From: Diphasiastrum complanatum
Lineage: Eukaryota; Streptophyta; Lycopodiopsida; Lycopodiales; Lycopodiaceae
Length of the DNA: 64,000 nt
NCBI GenBank assembly: GCA_029204225.1
Contig: CM055093.1
Coordinates: forward strand, 5,607,205-5,671,204
Direction of reading: 5' to 3'
Within the stretch, counting starts at the first letter, position 1, and every line of letters begins with the position of its first letter. The notes beneath the pieces were generated by a model. The model searched no databases and had not been told where the DNA came from. It saw only the letters and a list, made by a program, of their open reading frames with translations. Both the position numbers and the translations under genes were made by a program. This document shows positions 34,601-48,826 of the stretch, piece by piece.

Positions 34601-37600
34601 AATAAATTTTCTTGAAAAAACCTCAGCAAATACATCTCTCTATATAAAAAACCAAGCGACTTCTCTACAAAGAAACTATCAATTCTCAAAAGGGGAAAAA
34701 GCTATTTATTAACATTACATGCTAGATAAAAAGGTTGCATGTCACACATTTTGCTCCATTTGAAAAGCCTAACCAAAAACACTACAACACAACCACAGAA
34801 ACCTGAAAAGGTAGGGCAAGGTATATTGTGGCAAAGTGAAATATCAGTTAATAACTAAATTCACTATGCATACCTTGTCATACCCATTTTGTGAATACAC
34901 TGCATCAATATAAGCTGTGTGATTAAGAACTTCTGATTGCTCCATCCCAAGCATACCCGATTCTGTGCCATAGAAAAAAATCTCTGGCAGCTTCGGTTGC
35001 TCACCTCCTGCAGTATCATCCAAAAGATGGCAAGCCTGCTGCCTTTTCTCTTCAAAGAACCTGGCTCTTTTTTCTGCATGTTTTTCTTTGCGAGTTTTCC
35101 TAGATACCCATTCTTTTAGCACAGTTGAGCGAATACCTACAAAAAGAAAGACCCAGCTCAGTTTTTCTTGCTCACAAGAAAAGAAGGTGATGCCACAAAT
35201 AAATGAGAAGATTTGTTCAGGCCAACCCCAGTCACCATGCAACTTTCCTTTCCAATAATTATCTCCAGCAAACAACCTTACTTTACATCGCACAAGGTGA
35301 CTACCCACAAGTACCACAACTTTAAGGACCATTGCTGTATAGTTCATTGGTATTTACCTGCATGATAATCATATCCTTTTTTCCCTTCATTTTCAGAATT
35401 CGTGTGCAAGCAACTTAAATGAAGGTTTTGTGAGTAGCTTGTGTTCTCAGGTTGCTTGTCCATGTGGGATATAGCATTGGGTTTTGCAAGCGGCAGAAGT
35501 GAAAATGTTGTTCCATCTGCTAAAAAAAGACGGCATCTGTTGCCAAGCCCATATTTTTGAAGCATCGTACGACAAGCAGCCAACCGGTGTTGTGCAATAT
35601 CTACACCCGTAAGTGAGCCAGTTGACCCAAGTAGATCAGCAATCATACAAAGCTTCGCCCCTATAACATTCAAAATCTTGAAATTCAGCTGTAAAGCTTG
35701 ATCAAAGGTGCACACATTGTCATCAAAGAAATCAATCGAAACAAAAAGAATTTGACTCACCCTGCCTTCAAAATAAGTGTGTGATAGTCATGTTGTTGTA
35801 GTGGTTTGCCAATTGATGTATTTCATTTTAGGTAGCATTTTTGCAAGATGGAATTCTTGTTTGCTCATTAAATTGATGGAGACCAATTTTGGCTCCAAAT
35901 AGTATTGATATAATACCTTCAAGAACCTTAGTGATTGTAGATGTCAATTTCATTAGTCTTGTGACATCATTACAATTACACAGTTGATGGTTTTATTTCA
36001 TTGAGATTGCTATTATGGCAGGTTGAGGTTGCTAGTTGCAAAAATCTCCCACAAAGATACATAGCCATAATATCTTCTTTGATGCAAAATGATGCAAAGA
36101 ACTCGCAAGACCACTTGAGATAGAGATAAGTGACTTTAAGATTATGGAGTCATTTTGATGAAAATATGACATCAATAGCTCTAGTTATCAGCATGGTAGC
36201 TAAGATGCTACCAAGAGGATTGTGTTGTAAAGCTAGCTTCGGAGCTCCCAAAGGAGTGATGCTCCCAGTCCAAGAGCAAGTCTAGACGAATTTGGCTAAG
36301 TTTCGACCTGTGGATGGGATCATAGCACCTTTAATCTGGTTGACCTCAGCGTCTAACCTCTTCGCAAGCTAGTCACTTAGTTGTAGGAGTTGAGCTAACT
36401 ATCAAGGTCCGCTGTTCATATTACCGCTTGGAGCTACTTGCCTAAAAGCTGTTTTCGATGTGTCCTGAAGTACTGTACAATGGTACCAAATTAGCATTGT
36501 GTATCTAGACTGAAGGAAGGCACCGAATGGCAGCAAAACTATTGAAGGGAGACTGGCAATCAAAAACTTGGCAACCAAATAGGCTCCAGGATTTCAGAAC
36601 CAAGTCTCTGCTCCCTTTACTAACATCAACCAAGCTTCATAAATCATGACGTAAAATTTGAGTCTTGAGTCATGTTATAAATTGTGCAGGTCAATTCTGA
36701 TGAGATAGGTTTTAGAACTACTACTAATATCTCAAGATGAGGAGGACATTTATAGATTCCTCTATGAGGATGCTCAATTATCTGCAAGGTACAACTCAGT
36801 ATATACAAATTATAAGTTAGTACTTAATACGCACAAGTTGCTATTTAATACTTACTAGAATCTATAGTCTACAGTGTATATATTACTGATTAGCTAAAAT
36901 TGTCATACTAAGTCCAATTTCTTATGTTGGTTGTCCTGACCTAGCACTGGAGGAGTTTCACGTAGGATTAGGATGCACCCTGGTGGAAGGACACGCTTCT
37001 AGGCTGGCTGATTACATACACATACACATCAGGATGCAGCAGGGAGAGGCTTCAAGTTCTCATCCTCCTCGACAGTCTCGGGCAGTAGCTATAGCCAAGA
37101 AATCTAGAGGGTGATACCGAGGAAGATAACTCGAATGAGGAGAGTGCTCATCACAAGGAGCCTGAGGCTCTCATTGTACTGGACAATCTGTCGAGGAGGT
37201 CCAGGCAATAACTGTAGGTCATGACTCATGACTCATTATGAGCTCTAGGGTCATGTTGCATGACAGTGGGCTAGGACTAGAGTGTAGACTTTGGTGCAGT
37301 GTGATCATAGATTCATATGACCCTTGAGGCTGTGACATCTTTGTGGTTCTCCTGGAACCTATACATTGTAGATTTTGTTTCATATTAGAATCTGGATGAT
37401 GGATCGATCTATAATGTCATTTCAATTTTGTATGCACACACTGAATATGTCCACTATGTTGTAATATGTATTATGTAATTTGTTGAAACCTAAAAGTTGA
37501 CAATTGAAACTCGAATCAAAACTAGAATTTAGTATGAATATAAATCATGAATCTTGATTATAGAATCTAGTTTATACACAACCTAATTTCTAGAATCTAA

Positions 37601-40600
37601 ATCTTGAAATTCATGCCTGGATACCCAAAAACAAAAAAACTGCAATTTTAAAAACCTTGAGTCTGATTGAAATTTTTTTAGATATAATGCTAAAAAATAT
37701 CTAATTTAATGTATAATGTCCACAAAGTTTCTACAATCTTATAGATATTAGATTGCTAGTGAACACGTACATTTGTAAGTTCACTGTTGCTTGTAAAAAG
37801 CTGAAGCCTAAAACCAAATCAACGTTCACAGAATCACAAGTGCATGTGACAATGCTGAATGCACACAATTCAAACTTCACAAACCCATTAATTCTGATTT
37901 GAATTGGAACGAGGTTCATTGATAGATCAAGGTTCATTCGTCAATAATCCTCTTCAGTTACAAGCTTATGCTCAGAGTTTGGAGACTTTTCACGTACAAT
38001 TTGTGTCTTTGCAAAATTTCTATATGCAAATGAAAGACGATACAATAATAATGACACCAAATCAGCAAGTGGCACAAACTCACCAACAACTGCTAGCTGA
38101 TCTTGGTAATCTTCGATTTTGGTTGAATAATCTTTGATGAAATCTTCAGCCTCCATTCTAACATTTAAAAATATGCCTTAAAATATGAATGGACCTGAAG
38201 ATATCCCAACAATGTTCAAGTCCTTTGGCATCTCAGATATGAGGAAAATTGCTCTATTTGATCAACATATTGATACAATAAGAGGATTGTTCTACCCTAG
38301 CAGGATAATCTTGTGCACTCTCTCCATTCACCTGTTTAGTTTCATCTCTAGATTTGACTTATCGTCATCCTTTGTTCATCGATATATTCTTGATCTTAAA
38401 TTTCCCAAGGTCGGACGCGTCCGAGTCCGGACGCCGGACGCAGACGCGAACGCAGGCATTCCGGCCCAGACCCTCATGACATCAGGGATGAGGGTCCGGG
38501 CCAGAATGCTCGCGTCCGTCCGACCCTCGGACGCGGGGTCAAACGCGTCCAAATTTTTTTTTTAAACTAAAAAACCCTAAAAAAAATCAAAAAAGGACGT
38601 GTCCATACCGCCAAACGCACCTGTGGCTTCATATTTTTTTTTATTTTTTTTAGTCTAATTTTTTTTTTAAATTTAAAAAAAAAAAAAAAAAAAAACCAAA
38701 CCTGCGTCCGGAAGCTCGTTCGCGTCCGGGTCCTGCTTCCTTAGATATATATATATATATATATATCTAAGGAAGCGGATGGCGAACGCGGACGCGTCCG
38801 GTTTTTTCAAAAAACAAATTTCAGAAAAAAAAAAAATGCAGGCACCTGCCCACACTGTCCCCCATCCCAAAAGCAAAATAAAAGCAATTTATGGCCCCTG
38901 TTTTTCCCCCGGAATTAATTATCAGAGGGTGTATGGCACCCACCTGCCCCCTCCTGTTAAAAAAAAGGAAAACGGTACCAAAAAAATTGCAAAACAAATT
39001 TGCAACAGACCTAACCACTGGGCCATGCCTCTCATAACTGAGATATTACTAAACAACCATGACTAATGAGCAGTTCATAAATCCTTCATTGGGAACTAAG
39101 CTCCAAAAAAGCGGAAGAAAGATCTGAGAGTGGTTTCGACTCGGAGCGCGAGAGTCCTCAGGTCTGGCTGCCCGGTGCCGTAGCTCTCCCACCATGATAC
39201 AGGCAAGAGCATGTTCTCTCGAACACGTGCAAGGTCCTCGCCGAACAGCCCCAGAGAGTGCCTGCAGTTGAGCAACGATATGCTTGAGTACACTTGAGCC
39301 CGCGCAGGGAAATTGAACGAACGACAGCGTACGATAGATCAAGAGTTTACTTGTAACCGAGCCTCTGCACCTCGAGCCTGATGCGGAACCCAGTGTCGCT
39401 GCTGAGGAGGCGGATGTATGCGAACCAGTCCGCACGCAGCTCTACATCATCGTACTGCCTCTCGCTCTGAAATAGCGGAAGCAGTATGTGGGCCACACTG
39501 TGAATGGGCCAATGAAACTTATCCCATCGCCGCTGCCACAAGCGCCTGATAGGCTCCAACCTGTGGACCAAACCACGTGGAGTCAACAGTTACATACCAT
39601 CGTGTTGCGGCAGCAAGACGAAACAGAGTGCGAAATGGAAGTAAGGATGGCGAGACGGAAAAAGGTTATACCTGGCAGGGTCCAACTCAGAACGCTGGAG
39701 AGACTCGCCTATGCGGTCCATGAACTCGTAAATGAGGCCCATCGTGCACCCCTCGCGATCAACGAGCCTCAGAACAGAGTAGATGGGGCGCATGACGTCC
39801 ATCAGCTGCTGCATATCCACCCAGAAAGGCTCCATGAATAAGATGTCATGGAAGCCCAAGCCCTCTGGGGTCGTGGACAGGTCCATGGCGGTGAACTCTG
39901 CCGAAGTGGCCATGTGCCGCAATTCACCCTTGAGCTTGTGTAGCGGGCTTCTTCAAGTCGAGCCTGCATTGACAAACGGAATGAGAGGCACACATGAAAC
40001 GAGCAAAAAAAAAACAGCATCTTGAACAAGCCAAAAAATAAGTGGCAGTTTACCTGCTGAATGTGCGGAAAAGGGCTGTCATGCGGCGCTTGCGTGTGAC
40101 GAAGTCCACAACCGCAAGTGCCCTCATGAGAATCTCACTGACCCAAGGCAGGCGCCCGATGGAATGCAGGAGGAGGTCCAGTGAGTGTGCGGCGCATGGA
40201 GTCCACACAATGGAGGGGTAGTCTGCCATAAGAAGCTCCCCCATACCGCGGCAGTTGGACGCATTGTCCGTCACAACCTTTCGCAATGCGTTCACACGAT
40301 CAGTTCACAACTTGGAAACACATTGCAATCAATTGAAAACAACGCAAAACTTTTGTATCAACATTAAGCAGTAAATGACCAAGCAACCAATGAAAGAAAA
40401 TTTACCTAGACAACGCGTTGTGGCCCGACCTCCTCTATCGTTGCGCGGATGATGCCATAAATGTACTCGGCCGAATGCACTCCCCCTGCCTCGGAGGCGT
40501 CGATGCTGCGCAGGAACATGGAACCGTAACAACTAGAAACAATCACGTTGATGAGTGGACGTCTACGACGATCAGTCCACCCATCAGCCATGATGGAACA

Positions 40601-43600
40601 GCCGTATCTATCCCAAGCCTCGTGCAGTGCGGCCAATCTCTCTCTGACTGATGCAACCCAGTCCTGGAGCAAAGGGCCACCTAGTGCATCGGTTGTGGGT
40701 GTGTAGTCGAGCCCGCAAACTGCAACTTTTGAGATAGCCTCTCGAAAGATGCGGGATGATGCCATGATAAAGGGGAGGTTCAGGTCATAGAACATCTGTG
40801 CTATGGTCCTGGTGGCCTCTCTGTGCTGCCCCTCTCTGAAAGATCCCGGCATGGACATCTGTCTAGTGCCTCGGGATGTGGATGGTTGGGAGGATGTGGA
40901 CGGACGATGTGGATCCTCTGGTTCATGTGGAGGTTGTTGAGGATCCAATGGGAGAACTAGAACATTGTCCCTTACCAGATTGTCTGATCTGGTTAAGGCT
41001 TTTCGTAACTGACTTACATGAAAGACTGGAAAAACCTTACTGTTGTGTGGGAGTTCTAGTTCATAAATGACCTCGCCTAGTCTCCTACTGAGAGTCGACT
41101 GGGACTCTCAAGTAGACTTTCTCACAAGTGGAGAACTGCACATCCCGTCTGTGTGGATCTGCATGATGCCTGGCTCGATCTTGGGACTGCCTAATGCTAC
41201 GCTTAGCATGTTCTATCATCTGGTTTAGGTCCTCTAAAAAGTTTCTAGCTGCTTCAACTTTTTCTTGTTTAAACCCTACAGCTGTGGGTGAGCGTGGCTG
41301 AAAACCGTACATCAGCATAAATGGGCTGTATCCCGTAGCTGAATGTTTGGTACTGTTGTAAGCAAACTCTAATATTGAGAGATACTCCTCCCAATTTGTC
41401 TACTTCTTGCTGACGTATGCACGAAGCATATCCTCCAGCACCTGATTTACCCTCTCTGTTTGACCGTCCGTCTGTGGATGGTCGGTGGTACTCATATTAA
41501 GTTTAGTATGGAGATGATGGAATACTGCCCTCCAAAAATTTCCAGTAAACTTACTGTCCTGGTCGCTGACTATGCCGGAAGGTAGACCGTACAATTTAAA
41601 TACCCCGTCTACAAACAACCTCGCTAACTCTGGAGCTCTAACGGTTGTTTTGGTCGGAATGAAATGAGCCATTTTGGTCAGACGGTCAACTGTGACCCAT
41701 ATAGCGTCATTACCCTTTTGGGTTTTAGGCAGGCCTACTATAAAATCCATGGAGATACTCTCCCATTTACCAGCTGGTATTTCTAAGGGATGCAACAACC
41801 CTCTTGCCTTTAAACGCTCTGCTTTGTTTACTTGACATTTTTGGCAACTGGTTACATACTGGTGGACGTCCTTTTTCATACTGGGCCAGAAAAATTGCCT
41901 ACGAAGAACCTCATAGGTCTTCTGTATGCCTGGGTGTCCCGCACTAGGATTTTCATGACATTCATATAGGACCTGCTACCTATAATCCTCTGAATTGGGG
42001 ACACATACTCTATCTCTATAGAGCAAGTACTCATCCTAAATGAAATACTGTTTCCATTTGAATCCTTGAGTCAACTGACCCTCAACCACTGAGGTTTGCT
42101 TGGGTAATACAGGCTCAGAATCCTCAACGTCATCTGACGACGTATACTCGGACTCATCATCATCCTCAACGGAAGCTGCCGTATTCTTGGATGAACTGGC
42201 ACCAGCCCCGGAAACTGGTTCTGGAGTCTGTAACTGTCCGCTCTGGACTGAGTTCCAGATAGTAGAGAAGAATGCATCATGCTGGCATCTTCCTCTCAAG
42301 GACTCGAGTAACTCATTACGAATCTGAGTAAAACTCAGCTCGTTTATCATAGGCATTCTGCTAAGGGCATCTGCTACTGTATTGAATTTTCCACGTCTAT
42401 ATCTGATAGACATGTCAAACTCTTGCATCAACTCTGCCCAACGAGCTTTTTGACGTCTAAGCTTTATTTTTATTTTTTTAACACAAAATTAAAAAAAATC
42501 AAAAAAAAAAAACAGCGGACGCATCCGGGGACCCTCAGGGGTGCGTCCGCGTCTGAACGCGTCCCCCATTTTCAATTTTTTTTTTCAAAAAAAAATAAAG
42601 GAAAATAGGCACTTGCCCTCGTTGTCCCACATCCCCAAAGCGAAATAAAAACAATTTATGGCCCCTGCACCCCCCCCCCCGAAATTAATTACCAGAGGGT
42701 GTCTGGCACCCACCTGCCCCCTCCTGTTTAAAAATAGGAAAACGGTAAATTTGCAACAAACCTAATCATTGCCCCCATGCCTCCCACGTCTGATATCTAC
42801 AGAATCGGACACGAAAGAGCAACAATTTATATTTTTTGAGTCTCCAAAAGTCTGTCTCGTGCCCTCGCTATCTCTCTCTCCCTGACGAATTTATATTATA
42901 ATAGTATATAAATACAGGTAAACGATGCGCTCCCCGGATGAACCTCAACAACTTACTAATTACTTATGCTCCACAGTGTCATTCAACACAGGGAAGTTGA
43001 AGACCTACACAGTTCCATGGCCTATGTGATGAGATAGGTTTAGGGTTTTGGGAGGTAAAACGTCACATGGGCAACTAATCGGGGCAGGTCCTGGAAGATG
43101 TCCGCCGGCACAATGAACGGAAGCAAAAAGCAGAATTTCACGAGAGCCAGCAAGAGATATGGGCGCGACTACCGGAGCTGCAGCCGCGTGCCCTGCGACT
43201 CTCGAACCTGCTCTCTCCTACCCCAGCTGGCGAGGGCGAGGGCGAGGAAACGCAGCGGAAACTTCACCGCAGAACAGCTGGCCATGGTCCGAGAAAGGGT
43301 CCTTCGTCGTCGGGGCAGCCAGTAGGTCTTGTGGTTCCCTGTAGTGAATGGCACAGTTCTGATGACCATCCACTCTTCTGGTGACCATTCACTCCCTGTA
43401 GTGAATGGCACGGTTCTGATGACCATTCACCACTGTTGGCAGCAGTTTGTTGCAGTTGTTTTCATCAAGCTACGGAATCGAGGACGCACACCACACAAGC
43501 ACCTCAAAACACGCTAAAATGTTGGCCTTTTGTTTGGTTTGGGGTTTAGGGTTTAGGGAACAAACAACCAAAAAGAGGATATCAAAGATACTATTGAGCA

Positions 43601-46600
43601 AGATTCTGATGATGATGATGAGTACAAGCTTTCAGTTAGCCAAGAAGAAAGTTCGAGCTTTTCCATAAGTCTAAAGTGTGACAGAAGTATTGAAGTTGCT
43701 TGGTATATGACAGGGACGGTGTGAGTGAAAGTCAGTTAAAGCATGTTTTGCAATAAGAACACAGTTTGAAAGGTAGTTTTATGGGCTTCACTACCCATTT
43801 CCTGAACTCAAACACCCAAGGAAGCAGCATATATCAGGCAATGATCAATACCCTTTCATCTGGATATTTGGCCAATAAGCTATGCAAGAAAGCAATGATC
43901 AAAAAGGTCCTTCCAGTGCATGGAGATGATAGGAGTAGTTCTGACGCCAGTATGTACTCCCGGATTTTACCACATCATCAATTGCTCTCTCTTCGACTCC
44001 ACGTCAGACGTTTTTGGTGAGCCTCCAGAGACAGCACCCACTGGTTTCTGATCCACTGATCAAACACCAGCTGGCATTTTCTCTGAAAGCTCACCGAAAA
44101 CATTTGACGTGGAGTCGAAAATGGAGCAATTAATGGCGTGGTAAAATCCGGGAGTACATAGAGGCGACACAACCACTCCTTTCATCTGCATGCCCTGGAA
44201 GGACCTTTTTGGCCATTGCTTTCTTGCAAGGCTTCCTGGCCAAATATCCAGATGAAAGGGTAGTGAACATTGCCTGATATATACTGCTTCGTTGGGTGTC
44301 TGAGTTCAGGAAGTGGGCAGTGAAGCCAAACCCTAAATCATAAAACAGTATAAAGCCAACAAAATTGCCTTTCAAACTCTGTACTGATTGCAAAACCTGC
44401 TCTAACTGACTTTCATTCACACAAGTTATGGAAGAGATAGAACTTTCTTCCTGGCTAACCGAAGGCTTGTACTCTTCATCATCATCAGAATCTTGCTCAA
44501 CGGTATACGTTGGCCTTTTCGCCGTTGTTTGCTAACCTTAGCCCTAAACCATACGATAGGTCCACAATCTGTGTGTTTTGATGGGCTTGTGTGGTGTGCG
44601 TCCTCAATTCCATAGCTTGAAAAAAACAACTGTGACAAAATTGTTGTTCACAATTTTAAACTCCAGAAGTGAATGGACACTGGAAGAGTGAATGGTCACC
44701 AGAACTATGTCATTCACTACAGGGAACCACAAGACCGATCATCCCATTCTGTTCTGCTGCAGCAGTGACAGAATTATGCCGATACGAATCCAATTATGCT
44801 GATACGAATCAAATCAACTTGGCAAATTTAGTGAGTCAGCCGACCATGACCACCCCAACAGCTCATGTTAGATGAGTGACAATCTCTTGAGACACTCTCT
44901 CATTAGAATATTGGTGTAGGCAAATGTAGAAGTGAACGAAGACCTCTCTTGTGATACATGTTGTGACATCGACACTTTTCATGGAACCTGATAAAAGAGA
45001 TCCAGATCCAAAGCTGATTTGTTCCTGAATATTCCTACCACAACTTTTCCCAGATATAGCGTTTGCAAGAAGGTTATCCACACTCTTCTGATATACAATA
45101 TCCTACTGAAAGATAGCAGGGCAATTAGAGCCTAACAAATTGCAGCTGGCAACGTCTCCATCTACATCGGCTATTCAAGATACAGTCCGCCAAGCAGCTG
45201 CTAAACATGGGCCTATAGCTTTAGAACTTGGATAGGAGCAAACACCAAAGAACGCTAGTGACCCAATCAGCAACAGGACCTGGAAGATTTAACACCTTCC
45301 TCTCTATCTCTCTCGCGGGCAAAGATCGTGATCCAGTTCTCTTTCTCGTATTGCAACCACGATGTCAGATCCTTTGTCGCAAACAGGGGGTTGCACATCT
45401 TCAACGTCAGCCATTATTCCATTAAATGTATACCAGCACAATAGCGTTTCCAGTTTGTGGTTCAAAATATTGGAGATATCAATATTTTTGAATATGATGA
45501 TGTAATTTACAAAATTTTTTGTAGAGACTTTGAGTGAAAGAGATATCATCACTCTCTCACTTAACAAGGGCTAACTATCCCTCAAGATAGTTAAGTGAGA
45601 GCACTGTCTATAACTAGGAAAGAGACATCAATTTGTGAATCTTTTGGCTCATTTGCAAGTGAGAGCTTCTAGCTTCCTTGTGAATGTGAGCCATAGGGAT
45701 CTTCATTGCTAGGTCTCATGTGCCCTATCCACATGAATCAATGCTTATGTTCACATCTTGTACTATTCCTTCCATTACTAATGTAATTCCATTGTGATCT
45801 CATTGTTTCTAGCTTTCTATTGATATGCTATCATGATTGTCTTGTTACATAGTTGCATCGAACCGCGGTTCAAACCTCGAACCATTCGGACCCGGTTCGA
45901 ACCGGAATTCGATTCGAACCGGATTTAGGGCAAAAAAAAAAAAAAAACCCAAAAAGTCAAAAAAAAACATTTTGAAAAAATATATATATTTCAGTTCGAA
46001 CCTTTTTCCGATTCGAACCTGCCCTGCCGGTTCGAACCGGAAAGAATCGGTTCGAATTGGCCGGTTCGAATCGGGGTGTAACCTTGTCCCGTTATCTTCA
46101 TGCTTTTAGCTTTACCTCATTGTTATTGCTATTATACAAGGACATCATAGAGTTAGAAATGTAGGTAAAATTTTGTCGTACTGATGTGATATGTTACTTA
46201 TTTACAAGATTGGATGCATAGATATACAAAACCTTAGATTCCAAATTTCAATCATCAGAGATGAAAGAGAAGATTCATAGTGATGATGTGCTACCTACCT
46301 GCAAGATTGCAAGCAATATGATGTTAAGGCAGGCTGAGCCAACTTACAACTTGAGGCTAAGATGGCCTAAATGGGCTTGTATGTGGAGCCAAATATCAAC
46401 AGTTGCTAAAGACTTATTCGTCTCCTAAGATGTTTATATATGTACTTATGCCCCAAGGGAGATTCTATGCCTCAAGCATTTAGAAAGACAGAGGTAGGCC
46501 ACCAAGTAGTGGCTGACATTCTCTTCGAATTTAAGAGAGGACTTGCTATTTGCTGAATTTGAAGGTAGTGAGGATCTTTTCCGAGTGGTAAGTTGTAGTT

Positions 46601-48215
46601 TTTTGCACTGTAGACAGTAGTCTTGTGGTTTGTAAAACTTTGGCGAATGTGCATTCTATTTTACATTTTCCATTTTATAGGTACGAGGCATTCAAGACTT
46701 GGCTTCTAAGAAGCTTCCATTACTTTGGCCAAATTGTTACATTTCTGCTTACAGCATCTTGCCCCATCTTGCTAGGTACTTTAAAGTCAAAAATTGGCAT
46801 GCTTTGAGTTCAATCTCAGTCATGAATGCTTGAAAATGTTGAGAAATGTCATGGAGAAACTGGAGGATCCAACGATAACAAGCCCTAGCCAATGTTGTTA
46901 ATTGTATATTAGAGTCACTAGTGTACTAAGTGCTTTACGCACACTAAACCATAGTTCTAGAATCTCAAAACTAGTAACTAGGCTACAAGCTAAGATAATT
47001 ATTATCTTGGATTTATTCAGATTATGCCTAAAAGATTTTGTTTGTAAAAAAATAAAATCTCACTTCCAAATGTAATTAACCCTTATGGAGTAACAAAATG
47101 ATTAGATTGCTTGACTGGTATAGAAGAGCATCTCTACTAGTACAAAGATGAGAAAACTTGTAGAATTGAGAGGTGATCACTCCATATTTAACAGAATCTG
47201 AAATATCTGAAGAAATATGAGGCTACAAGCATTGTTATAACCTACCATTGGGATATGATAACTGACACATCTCTCCATGAACAAAATAAAGGACAAATGG
47301 TCCCCAAAAAATTTAGTTTATTTCAACACTGCTCTAACAAAGACCCACTAACTTCAATCTAGAGAATATAATCACATCTCTCCATGAACAAAATAAAGGA
47401 CGAGTGGTCCCAAAAAAAAGCTAGTAATTTCAACACTGCTCTGACAAAGACCAAACTTCAATCTAGAGGATATAATCAAAAAAATTCACAACTATGACCA
47501 AAATAATGGACGACATCACTAACTTTTGTGTTGTTATACACCAAAATGATTGTATCATTTCAAAAAGAACCCATATAAAGCTTAGTCAACCACTAACTTT
47601 CAAAAGCTATGGAGGTAAAACACCATAGAAGAAAAGAGTGCAAACTTTGCTAACCTGGGGCAGCACAGATGTCAAGCACATGATCTCCAGGTGACACCTC
47701 CAAAGCTGTGACAGCTGCACCCGATGCAGCATCCATGCCATAAATCTAGATGCCACATAGAACGAGAATTGACGTAAACTTTTGCCAAAGCAAAAGATAT
47801 TCTAGGTTCTGAGATAATTCAGGGTGAACCGAACTACTTACAAGCTCGTAATTCCAATGCTTAATTGTAGCTTCCAAGAGAACCCAAATAAAGTGGGAAG
47901 GACTTAAACAACATCTACTTCAAAATGACACTCATGAAGTTGTACACAATAGACGAAACTATAAAAAACTTAGCACAAAGTAGGCCTGTGAGCAAAAAAT
48001 GAGTCATCTCACTATAGTCTATGAGATCCTGGACAAAAAAAATACCTTTCCATGCTTGTAAGCCTCTGAACCTGCAATGTTTGCCTTAGGAGCAATATAG
48101 AAAAATCCTGGCAACCAAGAAACAGGCTTGATATCTGTCCCAATATCCTTTTCTATAGATGATATTTCATCGTTTATAGAAGGTTTAAACCTGGCCAAGA
48201 AACTTGTAAGCACAT

Positions 48216-48269
<54 letters not shown>

Positions 48270-48793
48270 CCCCCCCAAAAAAAAAATTTCGCCAAGAAAT
48301 GTCCAATCATGGTTGTCTTATGATTACAAGGATCATTGATAAGAATGATCCTTCTAACTATAGGACAAAAATGATTGGATTTTTCTCGGCAAAACTTTGG
48401 GGGGAACATAGTGAAAAAGAAATTACGTGGTAGGCTAAAAATTAATGGGCTGCATGCAAAGGAGCAAGCCTGCTTTCGCAAAATACATTCGACTGTTTTG
48501 GTCACTTCAAGATCTATTATTGAAGAAAGCCAAAGTAAACGGCTTAATCTCTATTGTTGCTTCCATCTGCAAAGCCTTTGAAAAAGTTCCAAGATGTAAA
48601 TTGTGTGAAGGAATGGAAGAAATTGGCACTCCAATGGGACATAAGGCATGCAGTTGGACGTTGAACTCCTGAAAGGAACTCAATGCTGAAATTTTCAGCA
48701 ACATTGGTATTGAGAAAGGTTTCCCTCCTTTTCTCTACCCTCTTTGGTATTTATTTTAACAAAGCCTAGTTATTGCCTTCACAATGGAAGTGG

Positions 48794-48826
<33 letters not shown>

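Larger units (their letters stand above)
35661..47654 (-). other. Intron 3 of the methyltransferase gene (12.0 kb)
   Basis: Bounded by CCCCAG/GTTAGC and TTATAG/GGGCG. It holds a Copia Gag scrap, GC-rich hairpins, a hAT transposase, a gypsy integrase, a 1.4-kb foldback, a small palindromic element and a tandem duplication. Positions 35761-37930 and 46083-47265 show no recognised feature. Confidence 0.85.

Noticed and set aside
38673-38876. Phe-rich and Tyr-Ile repeat frames
   Set aside because: Products of poly(T) and AT runs.
45844-46082. tRNA gene suggested by GGTTCGAA B-box words
   Set aside because: No cloverleaf or A box could be placed; the words repeat as palindromes.
48019-48505. Arg/Glu repeat proteins across the CT run
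   Set aside because: Translation of a microsatellite, not a gene.
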